NCBI GenBank assembly: GCA_965116465.1
Contig: OZ220687.1
Coordinates: 992,001-1,056,000, forward strand
DNA from: VXNF01 sp965116465
Lineage (GTDB): Bacteria; Actinomycetota; Acidimicrobiia; Acidimicrobiales; CATQHL01
Length of the DNA stretch: 64,000 bases
Reading direction: 5' to 3'
Shown: piece by piece, positions 43,523 to 51,389 of the stretch
How the letters are laid out: each line of letters starts with the position of its first letter
Numbering within the stretch: the stretch's first letter is position 1
Program-made: the position numbers and the translations under genes
The notes under the pieces: generated by a model
Databases searched by the model: none
What the model saw: only the letters and a program-made list of their open reading frames with translations
Told to the model about the DNA's origin: nothing

Positions 43523-43528
43523 TACGCT
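43523..43528 (+). promoter_or_regulatory. -10 box of a leaderless promoter (TACGCT)
   Basis: TACGCT ends six bases before the GTG at 43535 of the PEBP-like lipoprotein gene, the same layout as before the ilvD, ilvB-leader and HhH-GPD genes. Confidence 0.45.
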
Positions 43529-43534
43529 GGCGTC

Positions 43535-44176
43535 GTGCGACATCCACGGGCACGACCGGTGGTGCGCGGCCGCCGCCGGCGCCGCAGCCGAAGCCGTCGG
43601 GTCGCCGGTGGCGCCCTGATCCTCCTGGCAGCGGGTGCACTTGTCGCCGCCGCATGCGGGTCGTCCGGGCGGGAGTTGCGTGCCCCGTCGGGCTTCATCG
43701 CTGCCCAGGCCCGCTTCGTGCCCGTCAACCAGAGCCAGGGACCCGGCGGGATGCTCATCGAAGGCACCGACTTCACACCGGGTGGCGAATTGCCCCCGGG
43801 ACTGCTGGAGACGGGCGAACCGCCCACTCTGGTGTGGTGGAACATCCCGCCCCTGACCACGGAGTTGGTGGTGCTCGTCAGCGCCTTCGATCCGCAGGAA
43901 CCGCCGGTCCTGTGGGCCGTCGCCGGCCTCGGTCCCTCCAGCGCCGGGCTCTTCGGCGGGCCGCTGCCCCCGGGAGTGCGGTCGCTGCCGCGGTTCGGGG
44001 GCGAGTTGGACTGGCCGGGCTACCCGGCCGCGGGCACCCGGGTGGTGTTCGCCCTGTGCTCGCTGGCGACCCCCCTGTCCCCCGACGCGGGCGCCTCGGA
44101 CGCCTGGAACATCTGCTACTCCGATTCGCTCGGCATCGCCACCGTCAGCGGGCTCGTGCCGGCCCTGTCACCATAA
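43535..44176 (+). CDS. PEBP/YbhB-like lipoprotein
   Basis: A 213-residue lipoprotein with a strongly basic N-terminus (RGRRRRRSRSRR), hydrophobic segment and lipobox VAAAC. The body resembles the phosphatidylethanolamine-binding protein (YbhB) fold: PPTLVWWNIPPLTTELVVLV (family SPPLSWSGVPxGTKSLAL), then DPQEPPVLWAVAGL and a late FALCSL strand. The ligand-pocket DPD and HW signatures are weakened (FDPQ, LWAV), so ligand binding is uncertain. The start is chosen by the -10 box spacing. Four bases separate it from the following dehydrogenase. Confidence 0.6.
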   Translation: MRHPRARPVVRGRRRRRSRSRRVAGGALILLAAGALVAAACGSSGRELRAPSGFIAAQARFVPVNQSQGPGGMLIEGTDFTPGGELPPGLLETGEPPTLVWWNIPPLTTELVVLVSAFDPQEPPVLWAVAGLGPSSAGLFGGPLPPGVRSLPRFGGELDWPGYPAAGTRVVFALCSLATPLSPDAGASDAWNICYSDSLGIATVSGLVPALSP

Positions 44177-44180
44177 GGAG

Positions 44181-45134
44181 ATGGACCAGAGGTACCGGGT
44201 CTGGTTCGAGGGGACGGCCCCGGCCACCGAGCTGCCCGCCGACGTGGACCTCGTCGGCAGCCCGGAAACCGCCGAGGCCGCAATCGTCGGGGCGACGACG
44301 CAGTGGGACGGCGCCGCCTGCCGGCGCCTGCCCGATCTGAAGGTCGTGGCCCGGCGTGGCATCGGCTACGACAACGTCGACGTGGCGGCCTGCGCAGCCC
44401 ATGGCGTCGCCGCCTGCAACGCTCCCGACGCGCCCACGGTCTCCACGGCCGAACACGCCCTGACGCTGCTGCTGGCCGTCAGCAAGCGTCTCAAGTCCGC
44501 GGAGCGCCGCCTCCGCCGGGGCGACGGGCTCGTCGGGACGCCGGCCGCGGTCGGCGGCCTCGAACTCGACGGCCGCACGCTCGGCCTCATCGGTTGCGGC
44601 CGGATCGGGAGGCGCCTGGGCGGCTACGCCGAGGCGCTGGGCATGCAGGTGCTGGCACACGATCCCCACCTCGACGTCGCACCGGTCGGCAGACTGGTCG
44701 ACCTCACCGAGATCTGGTCCTCCGCCGACGTCGTCTCGCTGCACGCCCCCGCCACGCCTGCGACACGCCACCTCGTCAACGCCGCCTCACTGGCGACGAT
44801 GCGCCCCGGCGCGGTGCTCATCAATTGTGCCCGCGGCGCTCTCGTGGATCACGACGCCCTCCTGGCGGCCCTCGAGTCCGGCCACCTGGGCGGAGCCGGG
44901 CTGGACGTCACCGATCCCGAGCCGCTGCCCGCCGACCACCCGCTCCTGGCTCGCGACGACGTTACGGTCACCCCCCACGTCGCCTCAGGCACCACGACCG
45001 GCACGGAGCGGCTCGTGACCCAGGCGCTGGCGCAGGCGCTGGTGTGGCTGCGCGGCGGCAGCCCCGAGTACCTGCTGGATCCCGCAGCCGCCGACCCCGC
45101 GGTGGATCGCCGGCTGCGAGCCCGGATCGATTGA
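44181..45134 (+). CDS. D-isomer specific 2-hydroxyacid dehydrogenase
   Basis: A 317-residue NAD-dependent dehydrogenase of the SerA/LdhA superfamily. Seen are the Rossmann motif LGLIGCGRIGRRLGGYAEAL, catalytic Arg in INCARGALVDHDAL, Glu in DVTDPEPLPADHPL, and His in TVTPHVASGTTTGTERLV. No ACT or ASB regulatory domain, so a short 3-phosphoglycerate dehydrogenase-like or glyoxylate/hydroxypyruvate reductase-like enzyme. The AAGGAG directly abuts the ATG, an unusually short spacing, suggesting coupling to the preceding gene. Confidence 0.88.
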   Translation: MDQRYRVWFEGTAPATELPADVDLVGSPETAEAAIVGATTQWDGAACRRLPDLKVVARRGIGYDNVDVAACAAHGVAACNAPDAPTVSTAEHALTLLLAVSKRLKSAERRLRRGDGLVGTPAAVGGLELDGRTLGLIGCGRIGRRLGGYAEALGMQVLAHDPHLDVAPVGRLVDLTEIWSSADVVSLHAPATPATRHLVNAASLATMRPGAVLINCARGALVDHDALLAALESGHLGGAGLDVTDPEPLPADHPLLARDDVTVTPHVASGTTTGTERLVTQALAQALVWLRGGSPEYLLDPAAADPAVDRRLRARID

Positions 45135-45149
45135 GGGGTCCGACGGGGG

Positions 45150-46742
45150 CTAGCTCCGCAGCTGCTCCCGCAGCACGAATTTCTGGATCTTGCCGGTGCT
45201 GGTCTTGGGGAGTTCGCCGAAGATCACCCGGCTGGGCGCCTTGAAGCGGGCGATGGACCCGCGGACGAACTCGATCAACTCCTCGGGGGTCGCCGAGGAT
45301 CCCGGTCTCAGCGCGACGAACGCCACCGGCACCTCGCCCCAGGTCTCGTCGGGCGCGCCCACCACGGCCGCCTCCAGCACGCCGGGATGGCGGGCCAGTG
45401 CCTGCTCCACCTCGATGGACGTGATGTTCTCCCCGCCGCTGATGATCACGTCCTTGGCCCGGTCGCGCACCTCCATGTAGCCGTCGGGGTGCACGACTCC
45501 CACGTCGCCGGTGCGGAACCAGGTGCCGTCGGGACGCTGCAGGGTCGCCGCGGCCGTGGCCTCGGGGTCCCGGTAGTAGCCGAGCATCACGATGTTGCCC
45601 CGCAGGACCACCTCGCCGGGGGTGGTGCCGTCGGCGGGCACGTCCCGGCCCTCGGCGTCCACGACCCGCAGCGGCGAGCAGGCGATGTTGGCCACACCCT
45701 GGCGCGCCTTGCGACGGGCCTGCTCGGCGGGCCCGAGGGCACCCCATTCGGGACGCCAGTCACAGATCACCGCCGGGCCGTAGCTCTCGGTCAGCCCGTA
45801 GAGATGGGTCACCTGAAGGTTCAGGTCGGCGAGGCGGGCCAGCAGGCTGGGGGACGGTGGCGCCCCGCCCACCGCCACGTGCACGGGCGAGACCGCCGGG
45901 GTGGCTCCCGGGTGGGCGGCCAGCATCGTCAGCACGGTGGGGGCGGCGTTGAGGTGTGTGATGCCCCGCCGGTGGATCGCCGACCAGATCGCCTCGGCGT
46001 CGACCCGGCGCAGCGCCACGTGCACGCCGCCGGCCGCGGTGACCGCCCAGGGATAGCACCACCCGTTGCAGTGGAACATCGGCAGCGTCCACAGGAACAC
46101 GCCGGCGGCGTCCAGGCCTCCCTGGGCGACCATGGCCAGTGCCTGCAGGTAGGCGCCCCGGTGGGAGTACATCACGCCCTTGGGATGCCCCGTGGTGCCG
46201 GAGGTGTAGTTGAGGCTCAGCATCCCCCACTCGTCGTCGACATCCCGGTGCAGGGGTTCGGCGGCGGCGAGCCGTTGCTCGTAGTCGTCCTCCGGCTCGC
46301 CGCAGAGGATCAGCTGCACCGGGTGATCGGCCCCCGCCACGATCGCCTCGCCGACATCGGCCAGGGAGTGGTCACAGAGGAGCACCCGGGACCCGGCGTG
46401 GCCGGTGATCCAGGTCAGCTCGGCGGGCGCCAGGCGCGTGTTGAGGGCGTTCAGCACGGCCCCGGCCCAGGCCACGCCGAAGTGCGTCTCCAGCGCCACG
46501 TGCGTGTTCGGCACCAGCGTCGAGACCCTGTCGCCCGGTCTCACCCCGGCCCCGGCCAGCGCCCCTGCCAGCCGCATGCAGCGCTCCCGCAGCTCCCGGT
46601 AGGTGAAGGTGCGGTCGCCGTCGATCAGCGCCGTCCTATCGCCGAATACCAGCGCGCTGCGATCCAGGAACAGCGTCGGCGCCAGCGGTTCGGGACCGAA
46701 CGCCGGACCGGGGCCGGTGGGCGGCGAGGAGGGCTCTGGCAT
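45150..46742 (-). CDS. AMP-forming acyl-CoA synthetase/ligase
   Basis: A 530-residue ANL-superfamily ligase that activates a carboxylic acid to acyl-AMP, then acyl-CoA. Motifs are the P-loop LNYTSGTTGHPKGVMYSHRG, HLYGLTESYGPAVICDW, TGDVGVVHPDGYMEVRDRAKD, and the C-terminal catalytic Lys in PKTSTGKIQKFVLREQL. It resembles medium/long-chain FadD- and AlkK-type enzymes. The ATG at 46742 gives the family N-terminus. It faces the 2-hydroxyacid dehydrogenase tail to tail with 15 bases between. Confidence 0.92.
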   Translation of the reverse strand: MPEPSSPPTGPGPAFGPEPLAPTLFLDRSALVFGDRTALIDGDRTFTYRELRERCMRLAGALAGAGVRPGDRVSTLVPNTHVALETHFGVAWAGAVLNALNTRLAPAELTWITGHAGSRVLLCDHSLADVGEAIVAGADHPVQLILCGEPEDDYEQRLAAAEPLHRDVDDEWGMLSLNYTSGTTGHPKGVMYSHRGAYLQALAMVAQGGLDAAGVFLWTLPMFHCNGWCYPWAVTAAGGVHVALRRVDAEAIWSAIHRRGITHLNAAPTVLTMLAAHPGATPAVSPVHVAVGGAPPSPSLLARLADLNLQVTHLYGLTESYGPAVICDWRPEWGALGPAEQARRKARQGVANIACSPLRVVDAEGRDVPADGTTPGEVVLRGNIVMLGYYRDPEATAAATLQRPDGTWFRTGDVGVVHPDGYMEVRDRAKDVIISGGENITSIEVEQALARHPGVLEAAVVGAPDETWGEVPVAFVALRPGSSATPEELIEFVRGSIARFKAPSRVIFGELPKTSTGKIQKFVLREQLRS

Positions 46743-47254
46743 CACCTCAGTGTCGCAGACAGCGGCCGGATACCGTGCCGAAAAGGTCGAGGCGGGTTCG
46801 GACCTCGCTCCAAAGGCCCAAACCCGCCTTCTCCACCTGCCGCAACCCTGCTGCTCCAACCACTCGGGTCGCGGCGTCCGGAAGATCCCGGCGATCTTTG
46901 GGTGACAGACGCCTCAGTCGCCGGTTCGGTTGACGCGTCCCGAGAATTTTCTTCCACAGGTCCCCGCGCTCACCGGGAGAGCCCCAAGGAGGTACGAGGG
47001 AGGAGGTACGAGGGCGGTTCTACTGGGCGCCGACGGGCAGATCCCACCGGCCATTGACACACAGCCCGTCGCTCGCCGCGAGATGCCTGAAGGGGCGTCC
47101 CGTGGTTTGGTGGGGCTTTCGGGGTGAGTCTCGGTTGCGTCTGCGGGCCCGACGGCGCCGCGGGGTCCCGAGCGGCGCGACCTCTGGGCACAGGCGCGGC
47201 GGCTCCTTGGGTAGTGCGCGCGCTGTTGGGCACAATGAGCGCTCGGGGGTGGCG
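46743..47254. other. 512-base intergenic region
   Basis: No gene is supported. It holds a 9-bp inverted repeat (AGGCGGGTT and AACCCGCCT, about 46790-46829) near the ligase promoter, a perfect 14-bp tandem duplication of AGGAGGTACGAGGG at 46987-47014, and a long GC-rich open frame reading into the secreted protein gene that lacks coding character. Confidence 0.5.
46987..47014 (+). repeat. Perfect 14-bp tandem duplication
   Basis: AGGAGGTACGAGGG occurs twice head to tail. Each copy contains a strong Shine-Dalgarno-like core, but no start codon of a credible gene follows, so it may just be replication slippage. Confidence 0.7.
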
Positions 47255-48148
47255 ATGAGGCGTCGTTTGGGTGTGGGAGTGGCCGTGGCGGCGTTGGCGG
47301 CGGTGTTGGTTGGGGTGCCGGCGGCGGGCGGCGCCGCGCAGGAGCACGACGCGGCGGGCCATGATGTGCGGATCACGGCGCGTCGGGTGGCCGGCGAGCG
47401 TGTGGAGTTCGGGTTGCAGCAGCGCGACGCCGACGGCGCCTGGGGCGGGCGCGTGTTGCCGGACCGGCGGTTCTTCGCCCTCGACACGGCGGTGGGTCGT
47501 TGGCTGGTGAGTTCTCCGCTGAGTCTGTCCGGCGGCGCCCCCGAGGCGCGGATCACCGCGCGCCGCGTCGCCGATGGGCGCGTCGAGTTCGCTCTGCAGC
47601 ACCGGCCGCCGGTCGATGAGGACGAGTTGGCGAGAGACGCCGAGCAGCGGCGGTCGTACGAGAGCCGTGTGGGCGGCGAGTTGGCTGATCCCCCCGTACC
47701 GCAGTGGCAGCCGCAGCTGTTGCCCACCCAACGGTTCTTCCCGCCGGCCACCGCGGCGGGACGCTGGCTGGTGAGCACACCGCTGCAGCTACCCGACGTC
47801 AGCGACTGGGGCGTCGTCCCCTGGGACGCCGACTTCTACGCGGGATACATCGAGAGCTACTACTTCACGGTGGCGTGCGGCTTCTACGAAGGTGAATACG
47901 GACAGTGCCACGATCCCGCGGATACAGAGACCTTTGACCGGTTCATTGCCGACCTCTACCAGTGCGAGATCGACAGGGCCACGAGCATGTGCGTCGGGTT
48001 AGGCGGCGCCGCGCAAGCAATTTGGAACAGCTGGGTGGCGTGCCCGGCGGGCTGGTCCATCTCCCACGACACGCCAATCGTGTACGACACAGAAGAGTGT
48101 TTCCATCCTGAGCATCCGGATTACGTGGAGTGGGATCGCGAATACTGA
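47255..48148 (+). CDS. Secreted protein with duplicated ITARRV repeat
   Basis: A 297-residue exported protein. Residues 1-32 are a signal peptide (MRRRLGVGVAVAALAAVLVG...). Two copies of a roughly 50-residue unit follow, ITARRVAGERVEFGLQQR and ITARRVADGRVEFALQHR, each ending with RFF-x(5,8)-GRWLVSxPLxL; the second has a 35-residue insertion. The C-terminal 110 residues are Cys- and aromatic-rich (YYFTVACGFYEGEYGQCHDP, LYQCEIDRATSMC, WVACPAG, EECFHPEHP), suggesting disulfides. I do not recognise the family. The start is set by the signal peptide, not by the long upstream open frame. It borders the IS remnant. Confidence 0.65.
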   Translation: MRRRLGVGVAVAALAAVLVGVPAAGGAAQEHDAAGHDVRITARRVAGERVEFGLQQRDADGAWGGRVLPDRRFFALDTAVGRWLVSSPLSLSGGAPEARITARRVADGRVEFALQHRPPVDEDELARDAEQRRSYESRVGGELADPPVPQWQPQLLPTQRFFPPATAAGRWLVSTPLQLPDVSDWGVVPWDADFYAGYIESYYFTVACGFYEGEYGQCHDPADTETFDRFIADLYQCEIDRATSMCVGLGGAAQAIWNSWVACPAGWSISHDTPIVYDTEECFHPEHPDYVEWDREY

Positions 48149-48306
48149 GTTCCTGTATCGGCGACATCGGCGAGGCTTGGATCGAGTCGCCGGGCCCGTT
48201 TCCGCTGGCGGGTAGGACAGAGCCGGCGACTGCACAAACGGTCGGATAAGACCGGAAACAAACCGTGCGGGGCTCCGGTGGCCGTCCCGAGTCGTAAACG
48301 GCAGGG

Positions 48307-48465
48307 GTGGACGGATCTCCCGCCCCCGACGACGCGGCGCTGACGATCGACGTGGACTCGACGATCTGTGAGGTGTCCGGCAAGGCCAAAGCCGCCTCCG
48401 CCTACGGCCACACCGAACAAGTCGGCTACCACCCCCGCATCGCGGCCCGCGCCGACACCGGGGAG
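48307..48465 (+). pseudogene. IS1380-family transposase fragment
   Basis: About 53 codons match the start of the catalytic region of IS1380/IS4-group DDE transposases: LTIDVDSTICEVSGKAKAA (with the first catalytic Asp in DVDST), AYGHTEQVGYHP, RIAARADTGE. Homology stops at 48465. The downstream HARxRKG segment, the second and third catalytic acids and terminal repeats are missing, so it is a dead remnant. Confidence 0.75.
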
Positions 48466-48699
48466 GACCCATGGGGTGGGAATCGGCCCGCCGACGCAAC
48501 AGCGCCGCCTCCGCCTCCCAGATCGCCTTTCTCGCTTCCCGATCCGACGCGCGCATAGTGAGTTTGCCTCCACCGGTTTGGGTTGATGTCCCACCCGGCG
48601 GGAAGGCCGACGCTGGCCCCGACCGGTGGGTGGCACCCGACCACGCCTCACAACCTCCCAGGTCAACGCCTATCCGCGCCCCCTCTAACGACACACAGT

Positions 48700-48725
48700 C
48701 CAGATGTGACATTGGTCACATCTGG
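48700..48725. promoter_or_regulatory. CRP/GlxR-type palindrome (TGTGA-N6-TCACA)
   Basis: TGTGA (48705-48709), six bases, TCACA (48716-48720) is an exact match to the CRP-family consensus used by actinobacterial Crp/GlxR. It is extended to 11-bp arms (CCAGATGTGAC / GTCACATCTGG) around ATTG. The next gene downstream is the HNH nuclease. It could equally act as an RNA hairpin or be part of a mobile-element end. Confidence 0.55.
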
Positions 48726-48951
48726 CTGCCGTTCGGTTGGGATGCCTCGACCGGAACTGACGCAGCCCGCTGACCTGGGGTTTCGATGACTCGGCGGGCC
48801 GGGACTCTGGGCCGGTTCCCCCTCCGTCTCGGCCAATAGACAAACTGGTGTTGATATACTGTCTCATGCTGACTATATTATGAGAAGAAGTAATCAGGGC
48901 GGTTCACCGGGCGGGTGGGCCGGCAAGTTTCCACGAGGGGGTGATGGACAG

Positions 48952-50517
48952 ATGGACGGCGATGCGAAGCGCAGCGAATCGCTCGAAGCCGTCGCTGTGG
49001 CTTCCGAGCCGACCGGCGCCGACAGCGGTGCTGTGGCTTCCGAATCGAGCCGCGCCGATGGCGGTGCCGTGGTCTCCGGGTCGAGCGGCGCCGTTGGCGG
49101 TGCTGTGCTTGCTCCGTCGACCGGCGCCGTTGGCGGTGCTGCGCTTCCTCCGTCGAGCGGCGCCGTTGCGGTGGGCCGCGACGAGCCGGGTTCGGCGCGG
49201 GTCCGCGAGTGGGCTGTTCTGGGTGAGTGGTTAGCGTCGCCTCCGCCGCTGTTGCACAAGGTGGACCTGGAGGTGCTGCAGGAACGGCTGAGCTTCATGG
49301 GCCGGGCGCGGGCCTCTCTGGCCGCCGCCGAGGCCGATGTGGTCGCGGAGATCTCCCGCCGCGAAGGCGACGCAGCCGCGGAGGAGACCCTGCGGCGCAC
49401 CCAGAAACGGTCCCGGCGCGGTGCCCGCAAGGCCGTGAAGGTCGCGGCGCAACTGGAGTGGGCGCCGAACGTGGCCGACAAACTCGCAGAGGGGGCCATC
49501 ACGCCGGAGGCCGCGGGGCTGATCCTCGACGCCGACGGCGAGGCGGACGTGGATCGCCGCGTGCTGCTCGCCGCTGCCGAGGAGGAACCCGACGACCAGT
49601 TCCGCCGCACGCTCAAGGACCACATCAACGAGCGCACCAACGAACAAGAACTCGAGAGGCGCCGCGAGCGGCAGCGGCGCCGGCGCCGCGCCTCGATCAG
49701 CGAGCAGGGCGACGGCATGTTCCACCTCTTCGCCCAGTTCGACCCCCTCACCGGCGCGCGAGTGCAGGCGGCGCTCATCGCCAAGTCCGACCAGTTGTTC
49801 CGCGCAGAGGACCCCAAGGACCGCCCCACGGCGCCGCAGCGGTTCGCGGACGCGCTCGCCGAGTTGATCTGCACCAGCGACAGCGCCGGCGCCGGCGCGC
49901 CCGGCGGCGTCGAACTATTGGTGCTGGCCGACTACGACCAAGTGCACGACACCATCACCAACGCACGGCTCACCGACCAGACCCGCCTCACCGAAGCCGA
50001 GACCCTCGCCGTCGCCTGTGACGCCAAAATCCTCCCGGGCATCTTCAACAAACACACCGGCACCCCACTCCTGGGCCGCGCCCAGCGCAAAGTCTCCCCG
50101 CGACACCGCAAACGCCTCATCGCCCGCGACGGCGGCTGCATCGGCTGCCGCGCCCACCACAAGATCTGCGAAGTCCACCACCGCGACCACTGGGCCCACG
50201 GCGGCCAAACCACCATGGAGAACACCTGCCTGCTCTGCTGGCGCTGCCACCACATCCGCGTCCACCTCCACGGCGAACAGGTCACCCGCCACCCCAACGG
50301 CCACCTCACCCTCGGACCGCCAGCCAACACCACCACCAACAACGGCGGTGGCAGCAGCGGCAGCGACAGCGACGACGGAGCCTCGCGCCCGCCGCCGCAC
50401 AACCGCCACCGCCCCCACGAATCCACCGCACGCACCAGGCCCGACTCCCACACCGGACAGCCAGCTGGGCCTTGCCACCAACCTCCCCTACTCACCCCCG
50501 CCCCCCGCCGATGCTGA
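48952..50517 (+). CDS. DUF222/HNH endonuclease-domain protein
   Basis: A 521-residue protein of the DUF222-HNH type, abundant and multi-copy in actinobacteria. Residues 10-75 are Ala/Gly/Ser/Val repeats. DUF222 spans about 95-370 (EVLQERLSFMGRARASLAAA, RRTQKRSRRGARKAVKVAAQ, FAQFDPLTGARVQAALIAKS). The HNH nuclease (about 405-455) has RDGGCIGCRAHHKICEVHH, the catalytic DHWAHGGQTTMENTCLLCWR and zinc CxxC pairs. A Pro/Thr/His-rich tail ends the protein. The role is unproven; links to mobile DNA are suspected. The start at 48952 has GAGGGGG upstream; an ATG at 48880 closer to a TATACT box is an alternative. Confidence 0.82.
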   Translation: MDGDAKRSESLEAVAVASEPTGADSGAVASESSRADGGAVVSGSSGAVGGAVLAPSTGAVGGAALPPSSGAVAVGRDEPGSARVREWAVLGEWLASPPPLLHKVDLEVLQERLSFMGRARASLAAAEADVVAEISRREGDAAAEETLRRTQKRSRRGARKAVKVAAQLEWAPNVADKLAEGAITPEAAGLILDADGEADVDRRVLLAAAEEEPDDQFRRTLKDHINERTNEQELERRRERQRRRRRASISEQGDGMFHLFAQFDPLTGARVQAALIAKSDQLFRAEDPKDRPTAPQRFADALAELICTSDSAGAGAPGGVELLVLADYDQVHDTITNARLTDQTRLTEAETLAVACDAKILPGIFNKHTGTPLLGRAQRKVSPRHRKRLIARDGGCIGCRAHHKICEVHHRDHWAHGGQTTMENTCLLCWRCHHIRVHLHGEQVTRHPNGHLTLGPPANTTTNNGGGSSGSDSDDGASRPPPHNRHRPHESTARTRPDSHTGQPAGPCHQPPLLTPAPRRC

Positions 50518-50596
50518 CGCCCGGCCCCGACCCACGCCCACACACGAACATGCCAGACCCCGGAGCCGGCGCAGGCGGTCAATGCGCGGCCGGCGC

Positions 50597-50702
50597 AGCA
50601 ACGATCGGAAGGGAGAAACCAGAGCGCGGGCGCGATCTTGACATTCAGAGCACGACGCTCCCCCGCGTAGCAACGATCGGAAGGGGAGAATCGGAGCGCG
50701 GG
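50597..50702 (+). repeat. Two 34-base direct repeats, 72 bases apart
   Basis: AGCAACGATCGGAAGG followed by GAGAA and GAGCGCGGG occurs at 50597-50630 and 50669-50702, with differences confined to a few central bases. The copies lie in the tail-to-tail gap between the HNH and RNase H genes. Two copies are too few and too diverged for a CRISPR array. They may be a small dispersed repeat tied to the HNH gene. Confidence 0.65.
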
Positions 50703-50783
50703 CCGCCGGCTTCCGCTCGTAGCGACCCAGCCGGCCGCAATGGCGGCGACAGCCTCCTAACTCCGCAGGAAGGGACCTGACAA

Positions 50784-51281
50784 TCAGCCGGGCGGTGGCC
50801 GGTAGCGGTCGCCCCGGCTGGCCCGCTGCATGTCGGCGGCCTGCGTGGCCAGCAGGTCCGCGGCGTCGTTCCAGGGGTCGCCTCCGTGCCCCTTCACCCA
50901 GCGGAACGTCACACCCCGCGCCAGGGTCAGTTCGATCAACGGCGCCCAGAGGTCCTGGTTCTTGACCGGCTCCTTGCGGGAGTTGCGCCAGTTGCGACGC
51001 TGCCACCCCACCCACCAGCGCTGCTCGAAGCAGTGCACGATGTACGTGGAGTCGGTCACGACCTCCACCGGGTCCAGACCCTCCAGGGCCGCCAGAGCCT
51101 CGAGCACGGCCTGCAGTTCCATGCGGTTGTTGGTGGTCTCGGGTGCCGCACCGGCCGCCCACGGGCCGTCGGGCACCACCCAACCCCATCCCCCGGGACC
51201 GGGGTTTCCCCGGCAGGCCCCGTCCGTGTACACCACCGTCGAACCCCGCATCTGACTCGCCGGATCGACCATGTCGCCCAT
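50784..51281 (-). CDS. rnhA: Ribonuclease HI
   Basis: A 165-residue RNase HI that cuts RNA in RNA-DNA hybrids. The catalytic acids are in VVYTDGACRGNPGPGGWGW (Asp), NNRMELQAVLEAL (Glu), VVTDSTYIV (Asp) and GDPWNDAADLLAT (Asp), with the basic protrusion QRRNWRNSRKEPVKNQDLW present. The ATG at 51281 is preferred over an upstream frame at 51401 that reaches into aceE regulatory sequence; ATGs at 51272 and 51251 are also possible. Confidence 0.94.
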   Translation of the reverse strand: MGDMVDPASQMRGSTVVYTDGACRGNPGPGGWGWVVPDGPWAAGAAPETTNNRMELQAVLEALAALEGLDPVEVVTDSTYIVHCFEQRWWVGWQRRNWRNSRKEPVKNQDLWAPLIELTLARGVTFRWVKGHGGDPWNDAADLLATQAADMQRASRGDRYRPPPG

Positions 51282-51389
51282 CCTCGCGCGTGCCGCTCGG
51301 CGACCGGCGCTTCCGAGGCCCGAGCCGCCGCGCCACGAGCGCCGGGCGACGTGGCCGAAAACCGTCGCACCGTGCGAGACTGGACGCCG

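Larger units (their letters stand above)
48149..48951. other. 803-base gene-poor stretch with IS remnant and palindrome
   Basis: Apart from the IS1380 fragment (48307-48465) and the palindrome (48700-48725), nothing is recognised. The last 100 bases are AT-richer with a TATACT (48855-48860), likely the promoter of the HNH gene. The patch looks like decayed mobile DNA. Confidence 0.55.

Noticed and set aside
42085..43860. Very long reverse open frame extending the PhoU/TrkA-C gene upstream to 43860
   Set aside because: The extra part is Arg/Gly/Pro-rich, overlaps the MgtE-type gene in another frame and has no homology; a GC-bias shadow.
50597..50702. CRISPR array
   Set aside because: Only two copies, imperfect, with a spacer of about 38 bases and no cas genes.
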